A DNA stretch of 37,294 bases. It comes from an uncultured Clostridia bacterium (GTDB lineage Bacteria; Bacillota; Clostridia; Saccharofermentanales; Saccharofermentanaceae). The stretch spans positions 1-37,294 of the forward strand of contig CAMYXL010000027.1 in the NCBI GenBank assembly GCA_947303255.1. The letters are read 5' to 3'. The position numbers and the translations under genes are program-made. The notes under the pieces were generated by a model, which made no database searches, was not told the DNA's origin, and saw only the letters and a list, made by a program, of their open reading frames with translations. Below are positions 15,681 through 23,343 of this stretch, in pieces (within the stretch, counting starts at the first letter, position 1; each line of letters opens with the position of its first letter).

Positions 15681-16595
15681 ATGAAAAAGATCCTGCTGGA
15701 CACTTACGGTGCCGATCTTGGCGAGGAAGAAATCATTAGCGGCGGTATCGATGCGCTCATTGCCATCCCCGAACTTTTTATTGAATTCTACGGAAACAAG
15801 GATCTTATCAACTTCCTTCTGACCAGTTCCGGCGTTGATGAATCGCGCTGGTCCATTGTTGGTGCAACGGATTTCATCACTAACCACGATAATCCGATGG
15901 ACATCTTCAGAGGAAGAAACGAGTCCTCCATGGCCATGGCCTTAAACGGCATCAAGAACGACGAGGAAGCTCTTGGTCTTCTAAGCGCAGGTAACACAGG
16001 CGCTCTGATGGTAGGTTCCATAGCAAGGATCGGTCTTAAGCAGGGCTTATCTGCTCCTGTTCTTTGTTCCCTCATCCCTGGTCCTGAAAACAACACATGG
16101 ACGGCGCTCCTCGACTGCGGCGCTCACCTTACGCCATCTGCTTCCGACCTCGTATTGTTCGCGAAGCTTGGCTCCGAGTTCTACTCATCCAGGTTCAACA
16201 ATCCGTCACCTCGCGTAGGACTTCTCTCAGTCGGTTCCGAGAAGAGCAAGGGTAATGCCTTAACTCTTGAAGCACACAGGCTCCTTTCATACTCCGACCT
16301 CAACTTCATCGGTAACGTTGAAGGCTGCGATGTTCAGAACGGTTCCTGCGAAGTCATCACCACAGACGGTTTCTCCGGAAATGTTCTCATCAAGGCAATC
16401 GAGTCTGCCGGTATGGCCTGCGCGAAAATGCTCGGTACCAAAGATCCTGCCCTCTACTCCAAGATGGAAGCAAACTTCAACTTCACAGAACTTGGCGGTG
16501 CATACTTCCTCGGTATCAACAGAACAGTCGTAAAGATGCACGGCGCAGGAAACAGAAGAACAGTTCTCTCCTGCGTAAAACAGTTGATCGGCTGA
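15681..16595 (+). CDS. plsX: Acyl-ACP:phosphate acyltransferase PlsX
   Basis: The 304-residue protein has the PlsX marks RNESSMAMAL (79-88), SAGNTGALMVG (102-112), LLDCGAH, KGNALT, FIGNVEG and TTDGFSGNVLIKA. PlsX interconverts acyl-ACP and acyl-phosphate, the donor for PlsY in glycerolipid synthesis. The N-terminus LLDTYGADLGE departs from the usual DAMGGD-x-x-P. The protein is also slightly shorter than most PlsX proteins, so activity deserves caution. The ATG at 15681 has GGGGG in front. The gene ends the fakB-fakB-fakA-plsX operon, 27 bases after fakA, and a strong terminator follows. The context joins the acyl-phosphate made by Fak directly to the acyl-phosphate/ACP exchange, so external fatty acids can enter either lipid assembly or elongation. 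Confidence 0.88.
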   Translation: MKKILLDTYGADLGEEEIISGGIDALIAIPELFIEFYGNKDLINFLLTSSGVDESRWSIVGATDFITNHDNPMDIFRGRNESSMAMALNGIKNDEEALGLLSAGNTGALMVGSIARIGLKQGLSAPVLCSLIPGPENNTWTALLDCGAHLTPSASDLVLFAKLGSEFYSSRFNNPSPRVGLLSVGSEKSKGNALTLEAHRLLSYSDLNFIGNVEGCDVQNGSCEVITTDGFSGNVLIKAIESAGMACAKMLGTKDPALYSKMEANFNFTELGGAYFLGINRTVVKMHGAGNRRTVLSCVKQLIG

Positions 16596-16617
16596 TCCAA
16601 TTAAACTCAAAAAACAA

Positions 16618-16654
16618 CAGGGGTTGTGAAATGATCACAACCCCTGATTTTTTT
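16618..16654. terminator. Strong bidirectional terminator between plsX and the DUF4214 gene
   Basis: CAGGGGTTGTGA (16618-16629) pairs perfectly with TCACAACCCCTG (16635-16646). TTTTTTT follows on the plus strand, and an A-rich tract precedes it and serves as the T-run for the minus strand. Confidence 0.92.
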
Positions 16655-16671
16655 ATAGTTTGATTATTTGA

Positions 16672-18879
16672 TCATCCTCTGTCGATCGCGTAACTCTGAC
16701 AGATCTCCGTGAACTCTTTCGATTTAACGAACTCGTTGAAAACGTCTTCTTTTGTCATTCCGTTCTTCATGTTGTTAAGCCAGAAATTCATTCCGTCATC
16801 ATCAGGTTCACGACCCATGAATGTTCTGTACATTCTTGTCAGAAGTTCCTTGTTATCAAAGTTATGATCGTTGAACTCCTTAGAGAAGAAGAACTCATGA
16901 GCAGCCTGCTTACCTGTAAGCTCAAGATTTGTGAGACCCAGACTCCAGAAGTTGAGACCTTCAGTCTCAGGATCTCTGCCAAGACATTCGGTATAAAGTC
17001 TTGTTGCAAATGCTGTAGCATTCTTAGAAGCGATCGTTGCTTTCGCTCTTGTGGCTCCCGACTTAACACCGTATGTGGCACAGATGTTGCACCACTCTGT
17101 TGAATTGATGAAGCCATCAACTATCTTGTCACGACCTTCGGTCTTCAGGCTGTTCATCCAGAAGCTAAAACCATCCGGATCGTCTGCTGCATCCCTGTCA
17201 AAGAATGTCTTGTACAAAACCTTCAGGAACTCTTCATCACTTAACTTCCTGTCGTTGAACTCCTTACTGTTCAGGAACTCTCTTGCGCAGTCAGCACCTG
17301 TGAGATCGCCGTTACCAACGTGCTCACACCAGAATGCTTTTCCTTCAGGTTCGGAATCACGACCGAGAGCTACTACATAAAGTCTTTCAACAAAGTCCTC
17401 GAATGATACTGTTTTATCAGACTCACCGGCAGGTTTTGTTGTTGGAGCAGGAGTTGAAGTCGGCTCCTCAGTAGGTTTATCCGTAGCAGTCGGTGTAGGA
17501 GTGTCCGGTGTATCACAAGTCAGACTGACGGAATAATCATATGATTCTTTTTTAAGATCATAATTGAAAGTATTCAATGTTGAAGCAAAGTAATATGTCT
17601 TTCCTGCGGTAAGTTCACATGTCACAGAAAAATTCAGGTCGCCTGAATTAAGAACTCCCTTCCCCAGGTTAAAGCCCAGATCAGGATATTCTTCTTGATA
17701 GTTTCCTGACAGATCATCGTTACATGCCAAACATTTCCTGTCAGAATCAAATACTGCTCCGTATGTGTCAACGTTACCCTTGGATGAGAATGTATATGTT
17801 CCCGTCTTTTCCGGAGTATATGAGAATATCTTCTCATACTTGTCGATCTCTTCGGCAGTACCGAATTCCTCATCGAAGAATTCAAGACGGGTAACATTAA
17901 CGGATATCTCTTTGCCGAGTTCTATCTTTTTAACATTTTCAGGATAAAGAATAAATGCATATAGAGAACCTTCCTTGACAATAATAGGATCTCCATAAGT
18001 ACCTTTATCGGAAACTGAGAAATAGATTGGCGCAGCACAGAAATATGTGAGATCCTCAATCACAAACGGAGAATAATCCTCCAGCCACCATGACATTACT
18101 AATGTGTAGTATCCGGTATCAGCTTTGACCTGAGGATCGTATGTAATATCGCTGTGTGGATCTACAAGATAATTACCATATTGTTCAAATACTAAATGAG
18201 GATCTTTTCTGAAGAAAAGATTTAAAGGAATGCTGGAATATTCTGATTCTACCTTCACTTCGGTCCAACAGTCATTATTCTCAAAACCATTGATCACATA
18301 TTTATTCTTGTCAGCTTTTCCGTTGGTGCCATAATCATTCCAACTGTATGAATAATCATATCCATTGGTTGCTTTAACCTCTATCGTTACTGAACTGTTA
18401 TTCTCGACAAAAGCATCAAAAGGATTTTCAGTGGTCGGAACAAACGGCAATGTCCTTTCTATTCCGTCCTTTGTATAATTCACTTCCAGATAAAAAGCTT
18501 CGATCTCAATAGAATGAGAAGTCAGATCATCACCTGTGTATTGCATACCGACCTCAAAAATGTACTTTCCCTTTGGAAGATAAGTGGAAGTTACGGTATT
18601 CGTGCCCAAGATAAAACTTGTTTCACCGTCTGAAGTAATCCTGCTGATCGATATCTTGTGTTCGTACGTTCCTGCTTCAAATCTGACTACGGCAGGCTTC
18701 TGAAGTTCGAAGCTGTACTGTTCTTTCTGAACTCCGGTCTTTCCTTCGATCTTGACATAACCCTTCTCATTCAACTTGATCTCCGGGATATCATCTCCGC
18801 CGGCAAAAACAGCCGCAGCCGGGATCAACATCACGATCATGACGATCGACATCATCATACTTACAAAACGCTTGATCAT
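16672..18879 (-). CDS. Large secreted protein with C-terminal DUF4214 repeats
   Basis: The 735-residue protein has a signal peptide (MIKRFVSMMMSIVMIVML, then AFA at about 26). A beta-rich region follows with pieces that resemble carbohydrate-binding or pre-peptidase domains (KTYYFASTLNTF, KTGTYTFSSKG). Next comes a Pro/Thr linker (PTPTATDKPTEEPTSTPAPT, near 460-490) and then about 245 residues of DUF4214 repeats, recognisable by LY...LGRDPETEGLNFW, FFDRD...GFSFW and MGREPDDDGMNFW. DUF4214 occurs in surface proteins of clostridia. There is no sortase motif or membrane anchor, so it is secreted or held by its repeats. The start at 18879 has AAAGGAGGG in front; an upstream extension would overlap the glycosyltransferase gene and is rejected. 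It is probably monocistronic and convergent with plsX. Ligand unknown. Confidence 0.82.
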   Translation of the reverse strand: MIKRFVSMMMSIVMIVMLIPAAAVFAGGDDIPEIKLNEKGYVKIEGKTGVQKEQYSFELQKPAVVRFEAGTYEHKISISRITSDGETSFILGTNTVTSTYLPKGKYIFEVGMQYTGDDLTSHSIEIEAFYLEVNYTKDGIERTLPFVPTTENPFDAFVENNSSVTIEVKATNGYDYSYSWNDYGTNGKADKNKYVINGFENNDCWTEVKVESEYSSIPLNLFFRKDPHLVFEQYGNYLVDPHSDITYDPQVKADTGYYTLVMSWWLEDYSPFVIEDLTYFCAAPIYFSVSDKGTYGDPIIVKEGSLYAFILYPENVKKIELGKEISVNVTRLEFFDEEFGTAEEIDKYEKIFSYTPEKTGTYTFSSKGNVDTYGAVFDSDRKCLACNDDLSGNYQEEYPDLGFNLGKGVLNSGDLNFSVTCELTAGKTYYFASTLNTFNYDLKKESYDYSVSLTCDTPDTPTPTATDKPTEEPTSTPAPTTKPAGESDKTVSFEDFVERLYVVALGRDSEPEGKAFWCEHVGNGDLTGADCAREFLNSKEFNDRKLSDEEFLKVLYKTFFDRDAADDPDGFSFWMNSLKTEGRDKIVDGFINSTEWCNICATYGVKSGATRAKATIASKNATAFATRLYTECLGRDPETEGLNFWSLGLTNLELTGKQAAHEFFFSKEFNDHNFDNKELLTRMYRTFMGREPDDDGMNFWLNNMKNGMTKEDVFNEFVKSKEFTEICQSYAIDRG

Positions 18880-18971
18880 TTTACCCTCCTTTTTCTGAAC
18901 AAATGTCACCGTTTCTTGCGAATTCGGTTTCATTTTGCCATACTTATCCTTTTTCGAAAACAGTAAACAAC

Positions 18972-18995
18972 AGAAAATAGGACCGCTCATAGCGG
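18972..18995 (-). terminator. Weak terminator after the glycosyltransferase gene
   Basis: On the minus strand CCGCT-ATG-AGCGG (18995-18983) is followed by CCTATTTTCTG. The stem is only 5 bp and the T-run is interrupted, so termination would be partial. Confidence 0.4.
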
Positions 18996-19022
18996 CAAAT
19001 CGGCAATAATCCGAGCGAGGTT

Positions 19023-20063
19023 TTATCTTTCCTTGTTGATGTCCCTGTACTGGGATACGTGCATTCCTTTTCGAAAATAATATTCGACAGGAAGAAGTGC
19101 ACAGACAACGATAGCAAGAGCGACAAACAAAGGCATCCACGAAAAAAGGAAGTGGAGGATGGCGACGCCCGCGGTGTACAAAGTATATCTGAATATCGAA
19201 TAGACTATGCTTCGAAGACCGTCGTTGTACTTGAAACGGCGAAGCACGATAAATCTGTAGAAGATGACGCTAATGAACGTACAGGCGATACCGAATCCAG
19301 GAATGTGCAGGAAGAACAGCCTGTACTTCAGAAGGAACGAGACGATGAGCATCAGAGCGCCCCAGGTGATGACGGCCGCGAACGAAGGCCACGCCGTGGA
19401 AAAAAGTCTCCTGTAGATAAGGATCGTGTCCCTTACAGGGCTAAAGTGGGAGTCCTTGTTGTCATCGATGTAGATGGCTTCTATCGGGATCGTGGTGATC
19501 GGGATGGACTGCTTGTCTGCGTAGAACAGCACATTGAGCTCATAGTCGTACTTGTTGCCGCGGACTCTCGAGAGCCAGTCAACGTCTTCGATCGTGAAGC
19601 CGCGAAGACCGGACTGATTATCGGTAAAATAGTGACCCGTGAGGATCGTATAGACGAACTTGGAAAGGTCGTTTCCGAACCTGGAGCGGAACGGGATCTT
19701 GCCTTTACGGATACGGACCGTGAGAACGAGCCTCGCATTGTTCTCGAGCTCTGCCCTTACCTTATCAATATCCTCCACGCGGTGCTGTCCGTCAGCGTCT
19801 GCGGTTATGAAGATCTTACACTCAGGGAAGAATTCCTTGATTCTGGAGATGCCGTGCTTAAGCGTCGCACCTTTGCCCAGGTTATGGTCGTTGGCTATTA
19901 CGTTGGTATTCGGATATAAGGCGACCTTATCGAAAACATTCTTAAACTTCTCGCCGCTGCCGTCGTCTATTACAAGAACGCCGTAACCCTTGAAAGACAG
20001 GGTCTTAACGAGCTCGACAAGCTTATCGTTCGGCTCATAGGCGGGAATGACGACAACGCACAT
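19023..20063 (-). CDS. DPM-like glycosyltransferase 2 fused to a GtrA-like membrane domain
   Basis: The 346-residue protein begins VVVIPAYEPN and has VLVIDDGSG and TADADGQH (the nucleotide-sugar and metal-binding DxD), typical of GT2 enzymes of the dolichol-phosphate mannosyl/glucosyl transferase group. From about residue 225 to 335 there are four membrane helices of GtrA type. Such fusions make a polyprenyl-phosphate sugar and help to present it across the membrane for decorating wall polymers or lipids. AGGAG precedes the ATG. It lies 33 bases before the membrane-anchored hydrolase gene on the same strand, in the order glycosyltransferase downstream of hydrolase, so they are probably co-transcribed. 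The sugar is unknown. Confidence 0.87.
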   Translation of the reverse strand: MCVVVIPAYEPNDKLVELVKTLSFKGYGVLVIDDGSGEKFKNVFDKVALYPNTNVIANDHNLGKGATLKHGISRIKEFFPECKIFITADADGQHRVEDIDKVRAELENNARLVLTVRIRKGKIPFRSRFGNDLSKFVYTILTGHYFTDNQSGLRGFTIEDVDWLSRVRGNKYDYELNVLFYADKQSIPITTIPIEAIYIDDNKDSHFSPVRDTILIYRRLFSTAWPSFAAVITWGALMLIVSFLLKYRLFFLHIPGFGIACTFISVIFYRFIVLRRFKYNDGLRSIVYSIFRYTLYTAGVAILHFLFSWMPLFVALAIVVCALLPVEYYFRKGMHVSQYRDINKER

Positions 20064-20096
20064 AGTGGTCTCCTAACTTCAATAACTCTCCGTTGA

Positions 20097-21023
20097 TTAT
20101 CGCACACTTTCGTCGATAAAGGAAACAATGTCATCCATCAGAGCATCATCTGTAAGGATATCCACGTGTCCGTCCTTGCCCGGTGTATCGTCAAGGATAT
20201 AGTCAACTTCATCGTTTACGTCGTTCTTCTCGATCTCATCCATATGCGAATAAACGGAGTACTCGTCCACCGCGATCTTCTCGTCCTTGGCGCCGTGAAC
20301 AACGAGCGTCGGGATCGTTGTCTTGTTAAAAGCATCCACCGCATCAGCATCAACATAATCCTTATCGAAAAGGACCAGCTGATAAAGATAGAGCATCGGA
20401 TAGTTGGCATACGCAAAGTTACCCATCATGTCGACTGCAGGCTCCATGATACCTTCCATAGCACTGTTGATGCCTCCGACAGATACGATCGCATCTACCT
20501 TGTGTCCGAAAAGCGTTACGCTGCAAACGGAGTAACCGCCTCTGCTGTGACCGAAGAGCGCGAGCTTGCCGTAGCCGAAATTACCCTGACTCTCAACAAA
20601 GTTCAGTGCCTCATCGAGGTCCACCAGTTCCTGCTCAAAACCTACGGAAGACTTACCTTCACTGGTGCAGCTTCCCGTCGTGTCAAAAGTAAAGACGCCG
20701 TAACCTGCGTCATAGAACTTCTTGATCTGCGGAAGATAATTATCGCAGCTGGAGTTAAAGCCCGGAGCGAGCACGATAAGCGCAGTCTTGTCTTCGTTAT
20801 CGTAGAGATATCCTTTAAGGGTGTTCTTGCCTACCTCAAAGTCGTAAGTCTTTCTGGCATCCACCAGCGGCTTATATTCATCTGCAACCACAACTGTCTC
20901 GTCATATCTCGGGAACATCTTGTCGTAAATGATCTTCGTGATGATCGGGCACGCGATGATGTTAAGAAGTATAAATATGAGGATGATGCGTATTATGATT
21001 TTCTTGCGGTTGCTTGTTTTCAT
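20097..21023 (-). CDS. Membrane-anchored alpha/beta hydrolase
   Basis: The 308-residue protein has one strong N-terminal helix (8-32), with few charged residues after it, and an alpha/beta-hydrolase domain facing outward by the positive-inside rule. The nucleophile elbow is FGHSRGGYS with Ser in normal GxSxG form. An acid Asp lies in VHGAKDEKI and a His in KDGHVDIL. The oxyanion region is LAPGFNSS. It belongs to the BAAT/dipeptidyl-peptidase-like esterase group seen in clostridia. AAAGGAAA precedes the ATG. It is divergent from the plus-strand lipase-like gene with only 47 bases between, so their promoters overlap. The substrate is unknown; an ester or acyl group on a surface lipid or polymer is plausible. 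Confidence 0.82.
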   Translation of the reverse strand: MKTSNRKKIIIRIILIFILLNIIACPIITKIIYDKMFPRYDETVVVADEYKPLVDARKTYDFEVGKNTLKGYLYDNEDKTALIVLAPGFNSSCDNYLPQIKKFYDAGYGVFTFDTTGSCTSEGKSSVGFEQELVDLDEALNFVESQGNFGYGKLALFGHSRGGYSVCSVTLFGHKVDAIVSVGGINSAMEGIMEPAVDMMGNFAYANYPMLYLYQLVLFDKDYVDADAVDAFNKTTIPTLVVHGAKDEKIAVDEYSVYSHMDEIEKNDVNDEVDYILDDTPGKDGHVDILTDDALMDDIVSFIDESVR

Positions 21024-21070
21024 GTCAATTTTCCTTTATGATAGAAATACTTTTGAGGGGAGCCCTAAGC

Positions 21071-22051
21071 ATGCATTTTACACCAAACAAGGACTTTAAG
21101 ATATGCCACGATGACGATTATCCGAAGTTCATCGAGGAGATCACACCTATATTGGAAAACTGCTCCGTAACAGGAGATTTCGCATCATTCGACGGACTTA
21201 CGCTCCGTTACCGATATTTCAAAGTAGAGAACGCCAAAGCATCCATCGTCGTGCTCCACGGCGTCACCGAATTCCTGCAGAAATACTACGAGATGGCCTG
21301 GTATTTCCTTAACTCAGGCTACAACGTTTTCCTCTTCGACCAGCGCGGCCACGGCTATTCCGGACGCGAAGTCCCGGGTGAGCACCTGACCCACGTCAAA
21401 GACTTCGAAGACTACGTAAAGGACCTGAACGCCATCATCAAGGGCCTCGTCGAGCCAAACTCCGACGGTGCTCCGGTATATCTCATGTCACATTCCATGG
21501 GCGGCGCAGTCGTCTTTTTATACCTTGCCGAGTTCGAAAACAATATCCAAAAGGCAGTTTTCTGCTCCCCTATGATCCAGCCGAGAACGAGTTTTATTCC
21601 GCGCCCTATGACCCTGCACTTTGTCAAAAAGCAGATCAAGAAAGAAGGTCTCGAGGCAAGGTTCATCCATTCCGGCCAGTGGGATCCGAATCCTGTTTTC
21701 GATAAGAGTACGGATATGAGCTATTACAGGTTCCTGACAAACCTTAATACCCGCCGTGCGGACTGGCATTATCAGAATTCATCTTCATCCAACGCGTGGC
21801 TTTTAGAGGCCGTCAACGTAAGGGATAAGTTACTTGATAAGGAGCTCATGTCAAAGATCAAGACAAAGATGCTTTTAATGTGCTCAAAAGATGATAAACT
21901 TGTTGTTACGAAAACAACTTACAAGTTCGCGAGAAGTAATCCGAACATCACGCTTCTTGAGATCCCGAACTCGAAGCACACCATCTACACGAGTTCCCAT
22001 GAAGCGATCGAGACCTTCTACAAGAACGCGATCGACTTTTTCGATAAGTAA
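21071..22051 (+). CDS. Lysophospholipase/monoacylglycerol-lipase-like alpha/beta hydrolase
   Basis: The 326-residue cytoplasmic protein matches the Hydrolase_4 group. It has VVLHGVTEF (oxyanion loop), FLFDQRGHGYSGR, the nucleophile elbow MSHSMGGAV, an acid Asp in MCSKDDKLV and His in PNSKHTIY. These marks are those of monoglyceride lipases and lysophospholipases such as PldB. It would release fatty acids from glycerolipids, which fits the fatty-acid kinase locus 5 kb away but is not proof of a link. The start at 21071 has GAGGGG in front. The transglutaminase-like gene follows 12 bases later, and the two are clearly one operon. Confidence 0.85.
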   Translation: MHFTPNKDFKICHDDDYPKFIEEITPILENCSVTGDFASFDGLTLRYRYFKVENAKASIVVLHGVTEFLQKYYEMAWYFLNSGYNVFLFDQRGHGYSGREVPGEHLTHVKDFEDYVKDLNAIIKGLVEPNSDGAPVYLMSHSMGGAVVFLYLAEFENNIQKAVFCSPMIQPRTSFIPRPMTLHFVKKQIKKEGLEARFIHSGQWDPNPVFDKSTDMSYYRFLTNLNTRRADWHYQNSSSSNAWLLEAVNVRDKLLDKELMSKIKTKMLLMCSKDDKLVVTKTTYKFARSNPNITLLEIPNSKHTIYTSSHEAIETFYKNAIDFFDK

Positions 22052-22063
22052 CGGAGATTAAAT

Positions 22064-22720
22064 ATGCAATGGCAGCAAAGACACGACTTCAATAAATACC
22101 TTGAGGCGAGCGAGTACATCAACAAGGACGACCCTAAGGTAAAGATCATCGCGCAGTATTGTTACGAGCGCGCGGTCAACGCGGTTGAAAAGCAGGACCC
22201 GGAGGCTTACTACGACCCTGAGCTCGAGATCGCACGTCAGTGTTTTCTTCTGGTCCGCGACGAGATCAAGCACTCCCACGACATCGGTTCGAACAAGGTA
22301 GTCCTCAAGGCTTCCCGCGTTCTCGAGGAAAAAGAAGGCCTTTGCTTTGCCAAGGCGAACCTTCTTTGCGCACTCCTTCGTGCCAACAACATCCCTGCGG
22401 GTATCGGCTATCAGTACTTACGACTTGATACGCCTGAATCCCCGCTGATCCTTCACGGCCTGGTATTCGCCTATCTTGATGCGGCAGGCGGCTGGATCCG
22501 TCTCGATGCCCGCGGCAACAGAGACGACATTCACGCAGAGTTCTCACCTGACCCTTCCAACGAGAAGATGGCCTTCAATACTGACCCGGGATTGGGCGAA
22601 TTGGATATTCCTTTTATCTACGCTGCGCACGACAAGATCGTCATCATGAAATACAACCGCCACGACAACCTGAACGACTTGTGGAACGACCTTCCTGATA
22701 AGCTCTCAGGCAACGAATAA
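22064..22720 (+). CDS. Transglutaminase-like cysteine protein
   Basis: The 218-residue protein has the three parts of a transglutaminase-like catalytic site: Cys in EGLCFAKANLLCALLR, His in LILHGLVFAYL and Asp in GGWIRLDARGN. These are papain-fold enzymes that act as proteases, amidases or cross-linkers. There is no signal peptide, so it works in the cytoplasm. GGAG precedes the ATG. It is the second gene after the lipase-like hydrolase. The promoter of tRNA-Cys starts five bases after its stop codon, and no terminator lies between, so read-through into the tRNA is possible. Its partner or substrate is unknown. Confidence 0.85.
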   Translation: MQWQQRHDFNKYLEASEYINKDDPKVKIIAQYCYERAVNAVEKQDPEAYYDPELEIARQCFLLVRDEIKHSHDIGSNKVVLKASRVLEEKEGLCFAKANLLCALLRANNIPAGIGYQYLRLDTPESPLILHGLVFAYLDAAGGWIRLDARGNRDDIHAEFSPDPSNEKMAFNTDPGLGELDIPFIYAAHDKIVIMKYNRHDNLNDLWNDLPDKLSGNE

Positions 22721-22724
22721 ACTC

Positions 22725-22753
22725 TTGACAAAAGGGGCGTTGTACCTCATAAT
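22725..22753 (+). promoter_or_regulatory. Promoter of tRNA-Cys
   Basis: TTGACA (22725-22730), a 17-base spacer and CATAAT (22748-22753). Transcription would begin just before the tRNA 5' end at 22767. Confidence 0.85.
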
Positions 22754-22766
22754 ATCAAAGTTGCAC

Positions 22767-22841
<75 letters not shown>

Positions 22842-22845
22842 ACAC

Positions 22846-22877
22846 AGAGTTCCAAGTACGCTTGGGACTCTTTTTTT
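22846..22877 (+). terminator. Terminator of tRNA-Cys
   Basis: AGAGTTCCAAG (22846-22856), loop TACG, CTTGGGACTCT (22861-22871) pair along 11 bases with one G-U, followed by a run of T. Confidence 0.93.
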
Positions 22878-22972
22878 GTCTTTTTTTGCTGATTTGTCCA
22901 GCTGCAAATCCCTGTCTATAGGGATTATTGACTGTATTTTCCGGGCAGCCCATTAGTTTTTTTCAAAAAATA

Positions 22973-22988
22973 TTCTACAAATGTAGAA
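22973..22988. promoter_or_regulatory. BlaI/MecI/CopY-type operator 1
   Basis: TTCTACAAATGTAGAA is a perfect palindrome containing TACAAATGTA, the TACA-n2-TGTA core bound by the BlaI/MecI/CopY repressor family. It lies just upstream of the -35 box of the orphan promoter. Its centre is 35 bases from that of operator 2. Confidence 0.8.
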
Positions 22989-22995
22989 AATCCTA

Positions 22996-23024
22996 TTGAC
23001 ATTCGGGTTCTACACTTGTAGAAT
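22996..23024 (+). promoter_or_regulatory. Orphan promoter overlapped by operator 2
   Basis: TTGACA (22996-23001), a 17-base spacer and TAGAAT (23019-23024) form a strong promoter. TTCTACACTTGTAGAA (23008-23023) has perfect arms and the core TACACTTGTA, and it covers the spacer and -10 box. A bound BlaI-like repressor would block RNA polymerase directly. A third, degenerate site (GTAGCTACAGAA) lies near the start point at about 23030-23042. Confidence 0.85.
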
Positions 23025-23066
23025 GACATCGTAGCTACAGAATATTCAAAGGATCCTTTACATATC

Positions 23067-23234
23067 ATGGCTTTTACAAAAAGCTGTCTGAAAGGAGAAA
23101 ACGCTATATATCAATCTCGGAAAGGACAGCCGCAAGGCGCTCCTGACGAGTCTGTCATTCATCACCCAAACATAACTGCTTTTTATAGACGTATATCTGA
23201 GAAGGTATGCGCATGCGAAATATACTCAATTTAG
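23067..23234 (+). CDS. Possible 55-residue small protein under the BlaI-type promoter (doubtful)
   Basis: ATG at 23067 is the first start codon after the predicted transcription start and opens a 55-codon frame ending TAG. Its sequence begins MAFTKSCLKGENAIYQ and ends VCACEIYSI. It is basic, has four Cys, no signal peptide, and matches nothing I know. The only ribosome binding site, AAAGGA, is about 13 bases before the ATG, which is far. A perfect AAAGGAG occurs inside the frame with no start codon after it. The low-quality start and unfamiliar composition leave open that the RNA is non-coding. Confidence 0.25.
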   Translation: MAFTKSCLKGENAIYQSRKGQPQGAPDESVIHHPNITAFYRRISEKVCACEIYSI

Positions 23235-23313
23235 ATTTGGAATATGTGGTAATAAACAAACTGTAGAAACTATATATGTAACAATCCCCAAACAACCACC
23301 ACATATTTTAATA

Positions 23314-23342
23314 CCGCGGTCACCTTGGTGATCGCGGATTTT
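23314..23342. terminator. Terminator, probably bidirectional
   Basis: CCGCGGTCACC (23314-23324) pairs with GGTGATCGCGG (23327-23337) and is followed by ATTTTCTC on the plus strand. On the minus strand it follows the stop codon of the DUF3592 gene and is trailed by TATTAAAATA, a weaker tract. Confidence 0.8.
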
Positions 23343-23343
23343 C

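Larger units (their letters stand above)
22878..23343. other. 466-base gap holding an operator-controlled orphan transcript
   Basis: No recognised gene lies here. In order there are: a small hairpin (22907-22926, AATCCCT with AGGGATT); two BlaI/CopY-type operators with a promoter (22973-23024); a weak 55-codon frame (23067-23234); a long-range stem AATATGTGGT (23241-23250) with ACCACATATT (23298-23307); and a terminator (23314-23342). Together they define a likely plus-strand RNA of about 310 nt beginning near 23031. The RNA could be a regulatory RNA, a small-protein mRNA or the remains of a gene lost downstream of its promoter. Confidence 0.55.

Noticed and set aside
19059..19919. Plus-strand frame of 286 codons opposite the glycosyltransferase
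   Set aside because: Shadow of a well-supported GT2 gene, very rich in Arg and Asp and without motifs or a start signal.
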